Below are positions 34,807 to 45,053 of a stretch of 48,064 nt of DNA, piece by piece. Below the pieces are notes generated by a model. The model saw nothing but the letters and a program-made list of their open reading frames with translations, did no database searches and was not told the origin of the DNA. Origin of the DNA: an uncultured Eubacteriales bacterium (lineage in GTDB: Bacteria; Bacillota; Sulfobacillia; UBA995; UBA9673); contig CAJXZV010000005.1 in NCBI GenBank assembly GCA_913063835.1, positions 1 through 48,064 of the forward strand, read 5' to 3'. A program made the position numbers and the translations under genes. Each line of letters begins with the position of its first letter. Position 1 is the first letter of the stretch.

Positions 34807-34825
34807 GAGAGGGGGATAGAGGAAG

Positions 34826-35707
34826 ATGGGAGCGGGTGCGGCCGTCGGTGAGGCCTTGAAGAGCCTCAGACGGAACGGGCTCATGAGCGCGGCCTCCGTC
34901 GCCACGGTGGCCGTCTCCCTTTTCATCCTCTCCGTCTTCCTCCTGGCCGCCCTGAACCTCGACAACCTGGCGCGGACCATCGAATCCCAGCTCGAGGTCA
35001 GGCTCTACCTCGCGGAGGGGCTCGACGACGCGGCTCTGGAAGACCTGAGGTCCCGGCTCCTCGCCCTCTCGGGAGTCACCGAAGTGCTCTTCGTCTCCAA
35101 GGAGCAGGCCCTGAACGACCTCAAGGAGCAGCTCGGCGACAGGTACTCCCATCTCCTCGAGGGGGTCGAGGAGATGAACCCCCTGCGGGACTCCTTCAGG
35201 GTCTTCACCCTCGGCCCGGCCTGGGTCGACTCTGTGGCGGCCGCCGCGGCGGAACTCGACGGGGTGGAGAACGTCGGTTACACCCATGACCTTGTCCAGC
35301 GGCTCCTTCGTCTCACCAACGCCCTGCGCCTCGGCGGTCTCACGCTGGTCGGACTCATGGTCCTGGCCACCGTGCTGGTTATCTCGAACACGGTCCGCCT
35401 GACCATCCTCGCCCGCAGTGAGGAGATTTACATAATGCGTCTCGTCGGGGCCACCGACTGGTTCATAAGGTGGCCCTTCTTGCTGGAAGGCATGTTCCTC
35501 GGCATCGCCGGCGCTCTCGTGGCGGGGGTGGTGGCCTGGCAGGGCTACTCCTGGGCTGTCGGGTGGGTCTACCGCTCCATCCCCTTCATGCCGGTGGTAC
35601 CTGTCTACCCCCTCGCCTGGCGGCTCGGACTGGTCCTCGTCGCCGTCGGCGGGGTCGTCGGCGCTCTCGGCAGCCTGCTGTCGATGAGGAGGTTCCTGCG
35701 AGCGTGA
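34826..35707 (+). CDS. ftsX: cell-division ABC transporter permease FtsX
   Basis: The 293-residue protein has four membrane helices (about 20-45, 170-195, 215-240 and 265-288) with the extracytoplasmic domain between helices 1 and 2 (about 50-165) that contacts the hydrolase partner. The start ALKSLRRNGLMSAASV and RLVGATDWFIRWPFLLEG are family signatures. The stop overlaps the next gene's GTG as GTGA, directly coupling FtsX to the EnvC-like hydrolase, its likely partner. Confidence 0.95.
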   Translation: MGAGAAVGEALKSLRRNGLMSAASVATVAVSLFILSVFLLAALNLDNLARTIESQLEVRLYLAEGLDDAALEDLRSRLLALSGVTEVLFVSKEQALNDLKEQLGDRYSHLLEGVEEMNPLRDSFRVFTLGPAWVDSVAAAAAELDGVENVGYTHDLVQRLLRLTNALRLGGLTLVGLMVLATVLVISNTVRLTILARSEEIYIMRLVGATDWFIRWPFLLEGMFLGIAGALVAGVVAWQGYSWAVGWVYRSIPFMPVVPVYPLAWRLGLVLVAVGGVVGALGSLLSMRRFLRA

Positions 35708-36888
35708 AGACGAGAGTGAGAGCGGCCGCCGCCCTGTGTCTCTTCCTGGCCCTGCTCGGGGTCCTCCCCGCCTCTCTGTTGCCACTGCCCGGGTCTGCGG
35801 ACCGAGACGCGCGGGCCAGGGCCGGCCAGCTTGAGGAGCTCCAGGAGGAGCTCGAGCGGACCCGGAGGCTCATCGAGGAGAAGCAGGCCGAGTTCGAGAG
35901 GCTCCAGTCCCAGGAGCGCTCTGTGACCGGAGAGCTGGCCCGGATCGGGCGGGAGCTCGATATCCTCCAGGGTGAACTCTCGGACCTCGAGAGCCGGATA
36001 GCCCGGACCGAAGAGTCCATCGATGAGACCGCGGCGGAGATAGCCGACGCCCAGGCCAGGCTCGACGTCCGTACCGACCTCATGCTCAGGCGCGTGCGGG
36101 CCCTGGCCGAGGTGGGTTATGTCCACTACCTGGAGGTCCTTCTCGGGTCCAGGAGCTTCGCCGACTTCCTCGGCAGGTTCGAGTTCCTGCGGCAGATCCT
36201 GGTGGCCGACGTCGAGCTCTTCGACCAGATAAACGAAGAGAAGCGTCAGCTGGAGCAGAAAAAGGCCTACCTCGAGGAGCAGAGGTCGGAGCTTGTCGCC
36301 CTGCGCGCCGAGACCTCGGCCCGGCGGGCGGCCATCGCCCAGCGGAAGCAGGCCAGCGAGCGGATACTGAACGACATCCGGAGGAGCAAGGAGGCCACCG
36401 CTCAGGCCCTGGATGAGCTCGAGGAGATGTCCGAGAGGCTCGCCCGGCTCATCGTGGAGATCCAGCGGGCCCGCCAGCAGTCCGGGGAGATACCCCTCTT
36501 CGCCTGGCCGCTCGACGGGAGGATCATCATCACCTCCGGTTTCGGGATGCGCTACCATCCCATCCTGAAAGAGTGGCGCCCGCATCACGGCATCGACCTC
36601 GCCGCCCCGATGGGGACCCCCGTCAAGGCCTCTGCGGCCGGGACGGTCATCCTGGCCAGCTGGGCGGGCGGCTACGGCCGCTGCATCATCATCGACCACG
36701 GGGGGTACGCCTCGACCCTTTACGCCCATCTGAGTGGCTACAGGGTCTCCATAAACGACTTCGTCGCCCAGGGGGCCGTCATCGGCTACGTCGGCTCGAC
36801 CGGGTACAGCACAGGCCCCCATCTGCACTTCGAGATCCGGCTGCACGGTGAGCCGAAGGACCCGCTCGATTTCCTTCCGCAACGCTGA
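35704..36888 (+). CDS. EnvC-like coiled-coil M23 murein hydrolase
   Basis: The 394-residue protein has a signal peptide (about 1-30), a long coiled coil (about 35-255) and a C-terminal M23 domain (about 275-390). H294, D298 and H375 form the zinc set (HxGxD and HLHFE), and H373 is the catalytic partner, so it should be an active endopeptidase, unlike EnvC itself, which is degenerate. The coiled coil is the part that binds FtsX in EnvC/PcsB-type proteins. The GTG at 35704 overlaps the ftsX stop, with GAGGAGG about 9 bases upstream. It is secreted and acts at the septum or side wall under FtsEX control. Confidence 0.93.
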   Translation: MKTRVRAAAALCLFLALLGVLPASLLPLPGSADRDARARAGQLEELQEELERTRRLIEEKQAEFERLQSQERSVTGELARIGRELDILQGELSDLESRIARTEESIDETAAEIADAQARLDVRTDLMLRRVRALAEVGYVHYLEVLLGSRSFADFLGRFEFLRQILVADVELFDQINEEKRQLEQKKAYLEEQRSELVALRAETSARRAAIAQRKQASERILNDIRRSKEATAQALDELEEMSERLARLIVEIQRARQQSGEIPLFAWPLDGRIIITSGFGMRYHPILKEWRPHHGIDLAAPMGTPVKASAAGTVILASWAGGYGRCIIIDHGGYASTLYAHLSGYRVSINDFVAQGAVIGYVGSTGYSTGPHLHFEIRLHGEPKDPLDFLPQR

Positions 36889-37079
36889 GGCGTCATGGGC
36901 CTTCCTACCGGCAGGACCCCGGCCGCCGGCATTGAACTCCGCATAGCGCGGCGGGTTGCCGGTGTCGGACCCACCCGGAAACCCCCGAACAGAACGCCTG
37001 CCGGCCGGAACGCGTCGTCACGGGCGACCTGTGTCCCGAACGGCGGCCGCCCGGCCGGGCGGTGAAAGGGGATGCCCTC

Positions 37080-38339
37080 TTGAAGCGCAGCCGCGTCATC
37101 CTGACCGTCATCGTCCTGCTGGTGGTCACGAACCTGGTCACCTACTCCCTCGCCACAGGCATGGTCCCCTGGCTCGGACTGCGCTGGGGAGCCGGCCTGT
37201 TCCGGCCGGGGTCGGACGCGGATTTCGCCCGGCTGTACCACCAGTACCGTGTCCTCATGACGAAGTACGTCGATGAACTTGACGGCCACGAGCTCATCGA
37301 GGGTGCGCTTCACGGGATGGCCGACGCTGTCGGCGACCCGTACACCTACTACATGGACCCGCAGGAATACGAGGAGTTCGACCTGCCCCTTTCGGGTGAG
37401 TACGTCGGGGTCGGGATGACCGTCGAGCAGGTCGGCGATTACGTCACCGTGGTCCTGCCCTTCCCCGACAGCCCCGCCGAGCGGGCCGGCCTCCGCCCAC
37501 GGGACCGTATCGTCGGTGTCGACGGGAAGGATGTCGTGGGCGTCCCCCTCGACATCGTCGCCAGGCTCATCAGGGGTGAAGAGGGCACACCGGTCGTCCT
37601 GACCGTCCTCCGCGGCGAGGGGGAGGCCGAGGTCCGCTTCGACGTGACCCTCATCCGCGAGCGCATCGTCATCCAGAGCGCTAAGGGGAAGATGCTCTAC
37701 CCCGACGAGGGGCTGGGCTACATCCAGATCACCGACTTCAGCCGCAAGACCCCGGGGCAGTTCGACACCGCCCTAGCCGAGCTCAGGGCCCAGGGGCTCA
37801 AGGGTCTCGTCCTCGACCTCCGGAACAACGGGGGCGGTTATCTGGACGAGTGCGTCACCATAGCCCGGCGGTTCATCGCCGAGGGGACCATCCTCTACCG
37901 CGTGGGGCGGGACGGAGAACCGAGGCCTGTGGAGGCGGCGGGTGGAGAGGGTATCGGAGTGCCGGTCGTCGTCCTCATCAACGAGTGGACGGCCAGCGCC
38001 GCCGAGATCCTCGCCGGGGCCATCAGGGACAACGGGGTGGGGGTCCTTGTCGGGGTCACGAGCTTCGGAAAGGGGACGGTCCAGACCCCCTTCGACATGG
38101 GAGGCGGGTCGGTCCTCCGTCTGACCACCGAGCGCTGGCTGAGGCCTAACAAGGAGCAGATTGCGGACGAGGGCATCGAGCCCGACACCGTCGTGAGCCT
38201 GCCGGTCGTGGACGAGACCGAGTCCGCGTCCTTCTGGGAAGGCTTCACCTGGAGCGACCCCGAGGACCCGCGCGACACCCAGCTCCGGAGGGCGGTGGAG
38301 CTCCTGCGCCAGGCCCTCGGTGAGGACGGGGGCAGCTAG
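37080..38339 (+). CDS. ctpB: CtpB-like S41 (C-terminal processing) serine peptidase with PDZ domain
   Basis: The 419-residue protein has an N-terminal helix (about 6-26), a PDZ domain (about 95-185) and an S41 peptidase domain. The catalytic pair is S306 (TASAAEI) and K331 (SFGKGT). CtpB acts outside the membrane; in B. subtilis it cleaves SpoIVFA to trigger sigma-K activation. Whether this one does so or serves the FtsEX/wall system is open. A TTG at 37080 with AAAGGGGA 7 bases upstream is preferred over GTG 37062. The gene lies between the FtsEX-EnvC unit and the PDZ membrane protein, the same place as ctpB in B. subtilis. Confidence 0.92.
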   Translation: MKRSRVILTVIVLLVVTNLVTYSLATGMVPWLGLRWGAGLFRPGSDADFARLYHQYRVLMTKYVDELDGHELIEGALHGMADAVGDPYTYYMDPQEYEEFDLPLSGEYVGVGMTVEQVGDYVTVVLPFPDSPAERAGLRPRDRIVGVDGKDVVGVPLDIVARLIRGEEGTPVVLTVLRGEGEAEVRFDVTLIRERIVIQSAKGKMLYPDEGLGYIQITDFSRKTPGQFDTALAELRAQGLKGLVLDLRNNGGGYLDECVTIARRFIAEGTILYRVGRDGEPRPVEAAGGEGIGVPVVVLINEWTASAAEILAGAIRDNGVGVLVGVTSFGKGTVQTPFDMGGGSVLRLTTERWLRPNKEQIADEGIEPDTVVSLPVVDETESASFWEGFTWSDPEDPRDTQLRRAVELLRQALGEDGGS

Positions 38340-38342
38340 AGC

Positions 38343-39680
38343 TTGTCGTTCCCCTTCTTGGAGATCGCCCGGAGCGTCCTGGAGACGGCGCCGCAGGTCG
38401 CCTGGAACCCCGCCACGGGGGTCCGCTTCCTGTTCTACTGGGCCATAACGCTCCTGGTCTACAGCCAGTACGCCAGGACGGCCCGCCTCCAGAAGGAGCT
38501 TTACGGGACGGTCCTGACTTCCCCGTTCGGCCAGACCCTTGCCTCCATCCTCCAGGGAGTCGTCGTGGGGGCCGTCGGCAGCTTCGTCATGACCTTCATC
38601 GGTGTCGCCTTCCTTCCCGACGGGGGCGGCCTCGTCTGGCTCATGCCCACGGCCTTGGCCCTCATGCTCATCAACGTCAGGCTGATGTGCTTCTCCTACG
38701 CCGGGGGTCTCCTGGCTCTGAGCTACCTCCTCTTCGGGTTCCCCAAGGTCAGCATCCCGCCGCTGATGGCCCTCGTGGCCGTCCTGCACCTCATGGAGAG
38801 CCTGCTCATCCTCCTCGACGGTTCGGCGGGGGCGACCCCGGTGTACCTCCAGAGGAGGGGCCGCACCGTGGGTGCCTTCTACCTGCAGCGCGCCTGGTCC
38901 GTCCCTGTCGCCCTGCTCATCCTTGCCGTCATCTCCCCCGCGGCGGCCAAGGAAGGGATAGCCATGCCCGACTGGTGGCCCGTCCTGCGGACGGCGCCGG
39001 AGATCCTGGCCCACCCCGGAGCCGTGTTCTTCCCCCACGCCCTTCCGGCGGCCCTGGGCTACGGGGAGGTGGCCCTCACGTCCCCGCCGGGGCTCAAGGC
39101 CCGGCGCACGGCCGTCAACCTGGCTCTCTACAGCCTCACCCTCCTCGCCCTTTCGGTCGCGGCCACGCGGGTCCCCCTCCTGCTGTGGGTGACCGCTCTG
39201 TTCGCGCCCCTGGGGCACGAGGCCGTCGTGCGCCTCGAGAACCGGCGGGAGTCTGCCGGCCGGCCCTACTTCATCCCGCCGGGTGAGGGTCTGATGGTCC
39301 TCGACGTCGTGCCGGGGACGCCGGCCGAGCGCCTCGGCCTCGGGCCCGGATGGGTCATCACCGAGGTCGGCGGGAGGCCGGTGACCGGGCGGGCGGAGCT
39401 GGAGGAGGCTCTGACCCTGGCCCGGGCCTCCGGCCGCCTGTATCTCACGGTGCGGCCCCCGCGCCCGAGCGGAGACTCCGGTCCGACCGAGGAGGGGCCC
39501 GACGGCTGGGACGGCACGCGCGGCCACACCTTTTCGTGCCCCTTCGGCCCGGGCTCCGTCCTCGGGGTCATCCCGGTGCCGGAGCCCGGAGACCGCGTCG
39601 TCGTGGAGCTGGCGGGCGCCGGCCCCCTGGGCGGCCTCGCCCGGAGGCTGGCGGGCCGCTCCGGGAGCGGCGGGTCCTGA
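38343..39680 (+). CDS. MinJ-like polytopic membrane protein with C-terminal PDZ domain
   Basis: The 445-residue protein has about eight membrane helices (residues 25-300) and a PDZ domain (about 315-375: GLMVLDVVPGTPAERLGL, WVITEVGGRPV). MinJ of B. subtilis has this layout, bridges DivIVA and MinD at division sites, and its gene lies between ctpB and uvrB, as here. The match is by architecture and order rather than clear sequence identity. A TTG start follows the ctpB stop by 3 bases. The last 70 residues are Gly/Pro-rich and unassigned. Confidence 0.75.
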   Translation: MSFPFLEIARSVLETAPQVAWNPATGVRFLFYWAITLLVYSQYARTARLQKELYGTVLTSPFGQTLASILQGVVVGAVGSFVMTFIGVAFLPDGGGLVWLMPTALALMLINVRLMCFSYAGGLLALSYLLFGFPKVSIPPLMALVAVLHLMESLLILLDGSAGATPVYLQRRGRTVGAFYLQRAWSVPVALLILAVISPAAAKEGIAMPDWWPVLRTAPEILAHPGAVFFPHALPAALGYGEVALTSPPGLKARRTAVNLALYSLTLLALSVAATRVPLLLWVTALFAPLGHEAVVRLENRRESAGRPYFIPPGEGLMVLDVVPGTPAERLGLGPGWVITEVGGRPVTGRAELEEALTLARASGRLYLTVRPPRPSGDSGPTEEGPDGWDGTRGHTFSCPFGPGSVLGVIPVPEPGDRVVVELAGAGPLGGLARRLAGRSGSGGS

Positions 39681-39700
39681 CAGGGGAGGAGCGCTCGGAG

Positions 39701-41998
39701 ATGAAGTCGTTCTTCCGTCCGCAAGGGTGCGCCGTCGTCGGCGCGTCCCGCGACCCGGCCAAGCCGGGCCACCAGATTCTGAGGAGCATGCTTGACGCCG
39801 GGTTCCCGGCCGACCGCCTCCATCCGGTCAACCCGCGGGAGACGGAGATCGCCGGCCTCCGGGCCTACCCCGACCTCGTCTCCGTCCCGGGCACGGTCGA
39901 GATGGCCGTCCTCATGGTCCCGGAGAGGGCCCTCGACGCTGTCCTGGCCGACGTCAGGGCTAGGGCCCGGACCAGGGGGGACCTCAGGGCCCTGGTCGTG
40001 GCGTCGGGCGGGTACGCCGAGACCGGGACGGAGGAGGGGCGGAGCCGCCAGGAGCGTCTGGTGCGGACGGCCCGCGAGGCGGGCGTCAGGGTCATAGGGC
40101 CCAACTGCATCGGGGTCATCGACACCCGGTCGGGGGTCGACACCACCTTCCTGCACGGTGTCGTCCACCGCCCGGGCTGCATCGCCTTCGTGTCCCAGAG
40201 CGGGGCGGTCGGCGCCTGGTTCACCCAGATGCTCTCTTCGGAGCCGGAGCCGGTGGGGTTCAGCAAGCTCGTCAGCCTCGGCAACATGGCCGACGTCAGC
40301 ATGGGGGAGGTCCTCGACTACCTCCGCGATGACCCGGAGACGGCCGTGGTCGGGGTGTATCTCGAGGGTGTCCCGCGCCCGCGTGCGCTCCTCAGGTCTC
40401 TGGCGGCCCTGTCCGAGGAGAAGCCTGTCGTGGTTCTGAAGACGGGGCGGAGCGAGGCCGGGGGCCAGGCGGCCACCTCGCACACGGGTGCTCTGGCCGG
40501 ACCCGACCGGGTCTGGGACGGCGCCCTGCGGCAGGCGGGGGCCCTCAGGGTCGAGACCATGGAGGACTTCGTGGACGTCCTGCGGGTTCTGGCCGACCGG
40601 ACCGGCCGCCGCCCTGACGGCTCCGCCCGGCCCGACCTTCCCAGACCGCCCCTCAGGGTGTTCGTGGTCACCCATGCCGGGGGACCCGGAGTGTACGCCA
40701 TGGACGCCCTGGCCCGGCACGGAGGGCTCCTCGTCCCGGCCCGCGTGTCGGCCGAGACCCGTCGGCGCCTGGCCGACGTCGTTCCCCCTTACTCCTCCGT
40801 CTGCCGCCCGGAGGGGCACGTGGACATGACCGCCTCGGCGACCCCCGAGCAGCACGCCGCTGTCGTCTCCCTGGTCCTCGAGGACCCGGGTGTCGACGCC
40901 CTCGTCACCCTGGACCTGCCGACGAGGTTCCTGACCGACACCGCCGTGGCCGAGGCCCTGGCCGGGGCCTGGTCCGGGTCGGCGCCCGGCAAGGTCTTCC
41001 TTCCGGTCATCATGCACGGCCGGTGGAGCGCTGCGGGGAGGGCCGTCCTGCAGAGGGCCGGTCTCACGGCTCTGGCCGGTCCCGACCGGGCCGCCGCCGT
41101 GCTGGCCGCTCTGGCACGCCTGGCCGCGCTGGACCAGGGGGTGCGGGCCGGACAGGGCGAGGACGGCGTCGAGGCCCGGGTGGGGGACGGAAGGACGGAC
41201 GCCTTTCCGGAGCCTCCTGCGCCCGAGAGGCCGCCGGCCCCTCAGGCGGAGGGCCCGCCAGGTGAAGGGCCTTCGGGGCGCGCCGGCCGCACTCTCAGCG
41301 AGGCCGAGTCCGCGGCCCTTCTCCGGACGGCAGGGGTCACCTTCGCGCCCTTCAGGGTCGCCGCGTCGGCCGACGAGGTCCTGCGGGCAGCCGAGGAAGT
41401 CGGCTACCCCGTCGTCCTCAAGCTGTGTTCGGCCTTCATCCCGCACAAGGCCGCCGCCGGAGTGGTCCGGCTGGACCTCCGGGGACCCGAGGACCTCGCC
41501 AGGGCCGTCGCCGAAGTGGCCGCCCGCGCCGAGGAACTGCTCGGACCGGAGCGCCGCCCGGAAGGCTTCCTCGTCCAGCGGCAGGTCCCGCCCGGGCTCG
41601 AGGTCATCGTGGGCGGCCTGTGGGACCCGCTCTTCGGGCCGGTGGTGGCCACGGGGGCGGGGGGCACCCGGGTCGGCCTCGACTCACCGCTCCTCTTCCG
41701 CCTGGCCCCCCTGACGGGGGAGGAGGCCGCGGGGCTCGCCCGGGAGGTCCTCGCGGAGCTGGGCGTGGAGGAGGACAGGGCCGACCTGGAGGCCCTGGCC
41801 GGCGTCATCCGCGGGATGGCTTCTCTCCTCGCCTCGAGACCGGACATCGTCGAGGCCGACCTGAACCCGGTCGTGCTCCACCGGCCCGGGGAAGGCGCCG
41901 TGGCTGTGGACGCCCTGGTCATACTGGCGGAGAGCGGGCCCCGCGAGAGGGCCGGGGGCGGCGATCGGGCCCCGCGAAGCAGCCGCCCGCCGGCCTGA
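39701..41998 (+). CDS. ADP-forming acyl-CoA synthetase (fused alpha-beta)
   Basis: The 765-residue protein joins a CoA-binding domain (about 5-130: [14 protein letters not shown]), a succinyl-CoA-ligase-like domain with the active-site His (H261 in TSHTGALAG) and a C-terminal ATP-grasp domain (about 530-745: [24 protein letters not shown]). Such enzymes convert acetyl-CoA or other acyl-CoA, ADP and phosphate to the acid, CoA and ATP. A Pro/Glu/Gly-rich linker (about 480-525) separates the halves. The ATG at 39701 has GGGGAGGAG upstream. Related PAT-type fusions are acetyltransferases, but no GNAT domain is present here. The acyl substrate is unknown. Confidence 0.9.
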   Translation: MKSFFRPQGCAVVGASRDPAKPGHQILRSMLDAGFPADRLHPVNPRETEIAGLRAYPDLVSVPGTVEMAVLMVPERALDAVLADVRARARTRGDLRALVVASGGYAETGTEEGRSRQERLVRTAREAGVRVIGPNCIGVIDTRSGVDTTFLHGVVHRPGCIAFVSQSGAVGAWFTQMLSSEPEPVGFSKLVSLGNMADVSMGEVLDYLRDDPETAVVGVYLEGVPRPRALLRSLAALSEEKPVVVLKTGRSEAGGQAATSHTGALAGPDRVWDGALRQAGALRVETMEDFVDVLRVLADRTGRRPDGSARPDLPRPPLRVFVVTHAGGPGVYAMDALARHGGLLVPARVSAETRRRLADVVPPYSSVCRPEGHVDMTASATPEQHAAVVSLVLEDPGVDALVTLDLPTRFLTDTAVAEALAGAWSGSAPGKVFLPVIMHGRWSAAGRAVLQRAGLTALAGPDRAAAVLAALARLAALDQGVRAGQGEDGVEARVGDGRTDAFPEPPAPERPPAPQAEGPPGEGPSGRAGRTLSEAESAALLRTAGVTFAPFRVAASADEVLRAAEEVGYPVVLKLCSAFIPHKAAAGVVRLDLRGPEDLARAVAEVAARAEELLGPERRPEGFLVQRQVPPGLEVIVGGLWDPLFGPVVATGAGGTRVGLDSPLLFRLAPLTGEEAAGLAREVLAELGVEEDRADLEALAGVIRGMASLLASRPDIVEADLNPVVLHRPGEGAVAVDALVILAESGPRERAGGGDRAPRSSRPPA

Positions 41999-42014
41999 CG
42001 ACCTGAGGAGGCGG

Positions 42015-44012
42015 GTGAGCGGGATGGGTCTCTTCAAGCTGAGAGCGGAGTTCGAGCCCAAGGGAGACCAACCCAAGGCCATCGAGGAGATAACGCGGGC
42101 CTTCGAGGCGGGTGAGACCCAGGTCGTCCTGCTGGGGGCGACGGGGACGGGCAAGACTCTCACCGCGGCCCACGTCATCGCCAGGCTCGACCGCCCGACC
42201 CTCGTCATCTCCCACAACAAGACCCTGGCCGCCCAGTTGGCGGGCGAGTTCAAGGAGTTCTTCCCGGAGAACGCCGTCGAGTACTTCGTCAGCTACTACG
42301 ACTACTACCAGCCGGAGGCCTACATCCCCCAGTCCGACACCTACATCGAGAAGGACACCCTGCTGAACGAGGAGATCGACAAGCTCCGCCACTCGGCGAC
42401 GAGCGCCCTCTTCGAGCGCCGGGACGTCATCGTCGTCGCCAGCGTGTCCTGCATCTATGGCCTGGGCTCGCCGGAGGATTACCGCGACCTGGTGGTCTCG
42501 CTGAGGCGCGGGATGGTTAAAGACCGCGACGAGGTCCTGCGGAAGCTGGTGGAGATACAGTACGAGCGCAACGACGTCGACTTCACCCGGGGCACCTTCC
42601 GGGTGCGCGGGGACACCCTCGACATCTACCCGGCCTCCTACACGGAGAAGGCCGTCCGGGTCGAGTTCTTCGGTGACGAGGTCGAGCGCATCTCAGAGGT
42701 GGACGTCCTCACGGGAAGGGTCCTGGCCGAGCGCGACCACGTCCTCATCTTCCCGGCCAGCCACTACGTCACCGCCGAGCAGAAGATACGGCGTGCCTGC
42801 GAGGCCATCGAGGCCGAGCTCGAGGAGCGGCTCAGAGAGCTCCGCAGCCGGGACCGGCTGGTGGAGGCCCAGCGCCTGGAGCAGAGGACCCGCTACGACC
42901 TTGAGATGCTGCGGGAGGTCGGCTACTGCCCGGGGGTCGAGAACTACTCGCGCCATCTCACCGGCCGGGCTCCGGGGGAGCCCCCCTACACCCTCATCGA
43001 CTTCTTCCCGCCCGACCTGCTCATCGTCATCGACGAGTCGCACCAGACGATACCGCAGATAAGGGCGATGTACGCGGGGGACCGGAGCCGCAAGGAGACC
43101 CTTGTCGAGTACGGCTTCCGCCTTCCCTCGGCCCTCGACAACCGGCCCCTGACCTTCGAGGAGTTCGAGCAGCGGGCCAAGCGGGTCCTCTACACGTCGG
43201 CGACTCCGGGCCCCTACGAGCTTGAGCGGGCGCGCCGGGAGGGGCGCGTGGTCGAGCAGATCGTGCGCCCGACGGGCCTCCTGGACCCGGAGGTGGTCGT
43301 GCGGCCCACCGTGGACCAGGTCGAGGACCTGGTGGTCGAGGCCAGGAAGACGGTCGCCAAGGGAGAGAGGGTGCTCGTCACCACCCTCACCAAGAGGATG
43401 GCCGAGGACCTCACCGACTACCTGAGGGAGATGGGCTTCAAGGCCCGCTACCTCCATTCGGAAGTGGACGCTCTCGAGCGGATGGCCATCATCCGCGATC
43501 TCCGGCTCGGGGTGTTCGATATCCTGGTCGGCATCAACCTCCTCCGGGAGGGGCTCGACCTTCCCGAGGTCTCGCTCGTGGCCATCCTGGACGCCGACAA
43601 GGAGGGCTACCTGCGCTCAGAGACGGCCCTCATCCAGACCATCGGTCGGGCCGCGCGCAACGTCAACGGGCGGGTCATCATGTACGCCGACACCGTCACC
43701 GGGTCCATGAGGAGGGCCATCGACGAGACCGAGCGCCGGCGCGCCATCCAGGCCGAGTTCAACCGGGAGCACGGCATAACGCCCGAGTCGGTCCGCAAGG
43801 CCGTGCGCGACCTGCTGGCCGCCACCCACCCGGTGGTGAAGGAGCCGGCCGAACTGCCTGAAGACCCCAGGTCCCTGAGCCGGAAGGAACTGGCCGAATG
43901 GGTCGAGCGGATAGAGAAGGAGATGAAGAAGGCCGCCCGGGACCTGGAGTACGAGCGGGCCGCCCAGCTCCGCGACCTCCTTTTCGAGCTGCGGGCGGCG
44001 CAGACGAGATGA
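42015..44012 (+). CDS. uvrB: UvrB excinuclease subunit
   Basis: UvrB verifies damage loaded by UvrA and recruits UvrC. Walker A GATGTGKT, the beta-hairpin region [51 protein letters not shown] and the C-terminal UVR motif ([14 protein letters not shown]) are complete. Length is 662-665 residues, depending on GTG 42015 or ATG 42024; the ribosome binding site GAGGAGG (42005-42011) is 3 or 12 bases away, so the start is uncertain. No LexA box lies in front, and it follows the synthetase gene by 16 bases. The stop overlaps the next start as ATGA. uvrA is 2.2 kb away with its own promoter. Confidence 0.97.
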   Translation: MSGMGLFKLRAEFEPKGDQPKAIEEITRAFEAGETQVVLLGATGTGKTLTAAHVIARLDRPTLVISHNKTLAAQLAGEFKEFFPENAVEYFVSYYDYYQPEAYIPQSDTYIEKDTLLNEEIDKLRHSATSALFERRDVIVVASVSCIYGLGSPEDYRDLVVSLRRGMVKDRDEVLRKLVEIQYERNDVDFTRGTFRVRGDTLDIYPASYTEKAVRVEFFGDEVERISEVDVLTGRVLAERDHVLIFPASHYVTAEQKIRRACEAIEAELEERLRELRSRDRLVEAQRLEQRTRYDLEMLREVGYCPGVENYSRHLTGRAPGEPPYTLIDFFPPDLLIVIDESHQTIPQIRAMYAGDRSRKETLVEYGFRLPSALDNRPLTFEEFEQRAKRVLYTSATPGPYELERARREGRVVEQIVRPTGLLDPEVVVRPTVDQVEDLVVEARKTVAKGERVLVTTLTKRMAEDLTDYLREMGFKARYLHSEVDALERMAIIRDLRLGVFDILVGINLLREGLDLPEVSLVAILDADKEGYLRSETALIQTIGRAARNVNGRVIMYADTVTGSMRRAIDETERRRAIQAEFNREHGITPESVRKAVRDLLAATHPVVKEPAELPEDPRSLSRKELAEWVERIEKEMKKAARDLEYERAAQLRDLLFELRAAQTR

Positions 44013-44953
44013 AAGCCCGGAAGGCGTCCGGCGGCGCCGGTAGGGAGGCTCCCCCGCGTCCGCTCCTGGCCGCCAACCTCTCTCCCCAGCTCATAGAGAT
44101 CCTCGAGGGGAGTGAGGAGCCGCACGCTGCGGGGGGCGAAGCGAAGACCGCCCGCGTCCAGGCGGTGAAGATACCGAGCGGCTCGAGCCGGGAGGCGAGG
44201 GACCGGGAGATAGTGCTAGCCCGTTCCCTGGGGCTGACGGTCGTATTGCACTTCTGGGGCCAGCCTCTTTCCGTGGGCTCGGAGAGCCTGATGGACCGGC
44301 TCGACCTGGAGGACATAGCCGGAGCCGTCCGGGCGAGCGGGACCCCCAGCCTGCAGTCACACCTTTTCATCACCCCAGAGGAGGCCCGGGGCGTGGCCTC
44401 ACCGGACCGGCAGACCCCACGCGAGCGGCAGGCTCTTCTTGACCGGGTGACGGCCAACGTGGCCGGCCTCATGTCCTGGCTCGGTACGGGGGCCTGCCCG
44501 GAGCTCAGCGAGAGCGACCTCCTCATCGAGAACGGTATCTGGTGGGGAACGGCCGTCCGCCCGACGCGGCCCGGCAGCCTGCGGTGCGTGGTCGAGCCCG
44601 ATTTCATCCGCGAGGTGGTGGAGTCCACCGGCTGCGGGTTCCTGCTCGACGTGAGTCACGCCTACATAGCTTCTTTCTATCTCGGGCTTTCCTTCGAGGA
44701 GTACATCGATGGCCTGCCGCTCGGCGCCGTGCGCGAGGTCCACATCAACGCACCGGCCTGGGTGGACGGGGTCCTCCGGGACCGGCACCTTCCGGTGGGG
44801 ACCGACGACCTTCGGCGGCTTCGGGCCGTACTCGCGCGGACCCGACCCGAGCGCGTGACCTACGAGTACGGGACCATGGACCCCGCCAACGCCTGGCGGT
44901 CACGGCGGGAGGACCTCGAGCGGGGCCTCGGGCTCATCGCGGGCCTCCTGTAA
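44009..44953 (+). CDS. DUF692/MNIO-like metal-dependent TIM-barrel protein
   Basis: The 314-residue protein fits the DUF692 (multinuclear non-heme iron oxidative enzyme) pattern: [14 protein letters not shown] (H81), LQSHL (H118), LLIENG (E174), [12 protein letters not shown] (D214, H217), VREVHINAP (H245), DRH (D258, H260) and TYEYG (E286). These are in the right order for a complete metal site. Known members modify Cys or Asp/Asn residues of peptides, with a partner protein and a short precursor. Neither is visible next to this gene. ATG 44009 overlaps the uvrB stop (ATGA). A xylose-isomerase-like or UV-endonuclease barrel is an alternative, suggested only by the uvrB neighbour. The function is unproven. 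Confidence 0.68.
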   Translation: MKARKASGGAGREAPPRPLLAANLSPQLIEILEGSEEPHAAGGEAKTARVQAVKIPSGSSREARDREIVLARSLGLTVVLHFWGQPLSVGSESLMDRLDLEDIAGAVRASGTPSLQSHLFITPEEARGVASPDRQTPRERQALLDRVTANVAGLMSWLGTGACPELSESDLLIENGIWWGTAVRPTRPGSLRCVVEPDFIREVVESTGCGFLLDVSHAYIASFYLGLSFEEYIDGLPLGAVREVHINAPAWVDGVLRDRHLPVGTDDLRRLRAVLARTRPERVTYEYGTMDPANAWRSRREDLERGLGLIAGLL

Positions 44954-45053
44954 ACATTTCTCCCCAGACGGCCTCAGGCGGGAGGAGTTCGTCGAGAGCT
45001 GGCAAAGTCTTCCAGTCGACGCGGACACCCTGAAGTGAAGGGAGGTGTCATCC

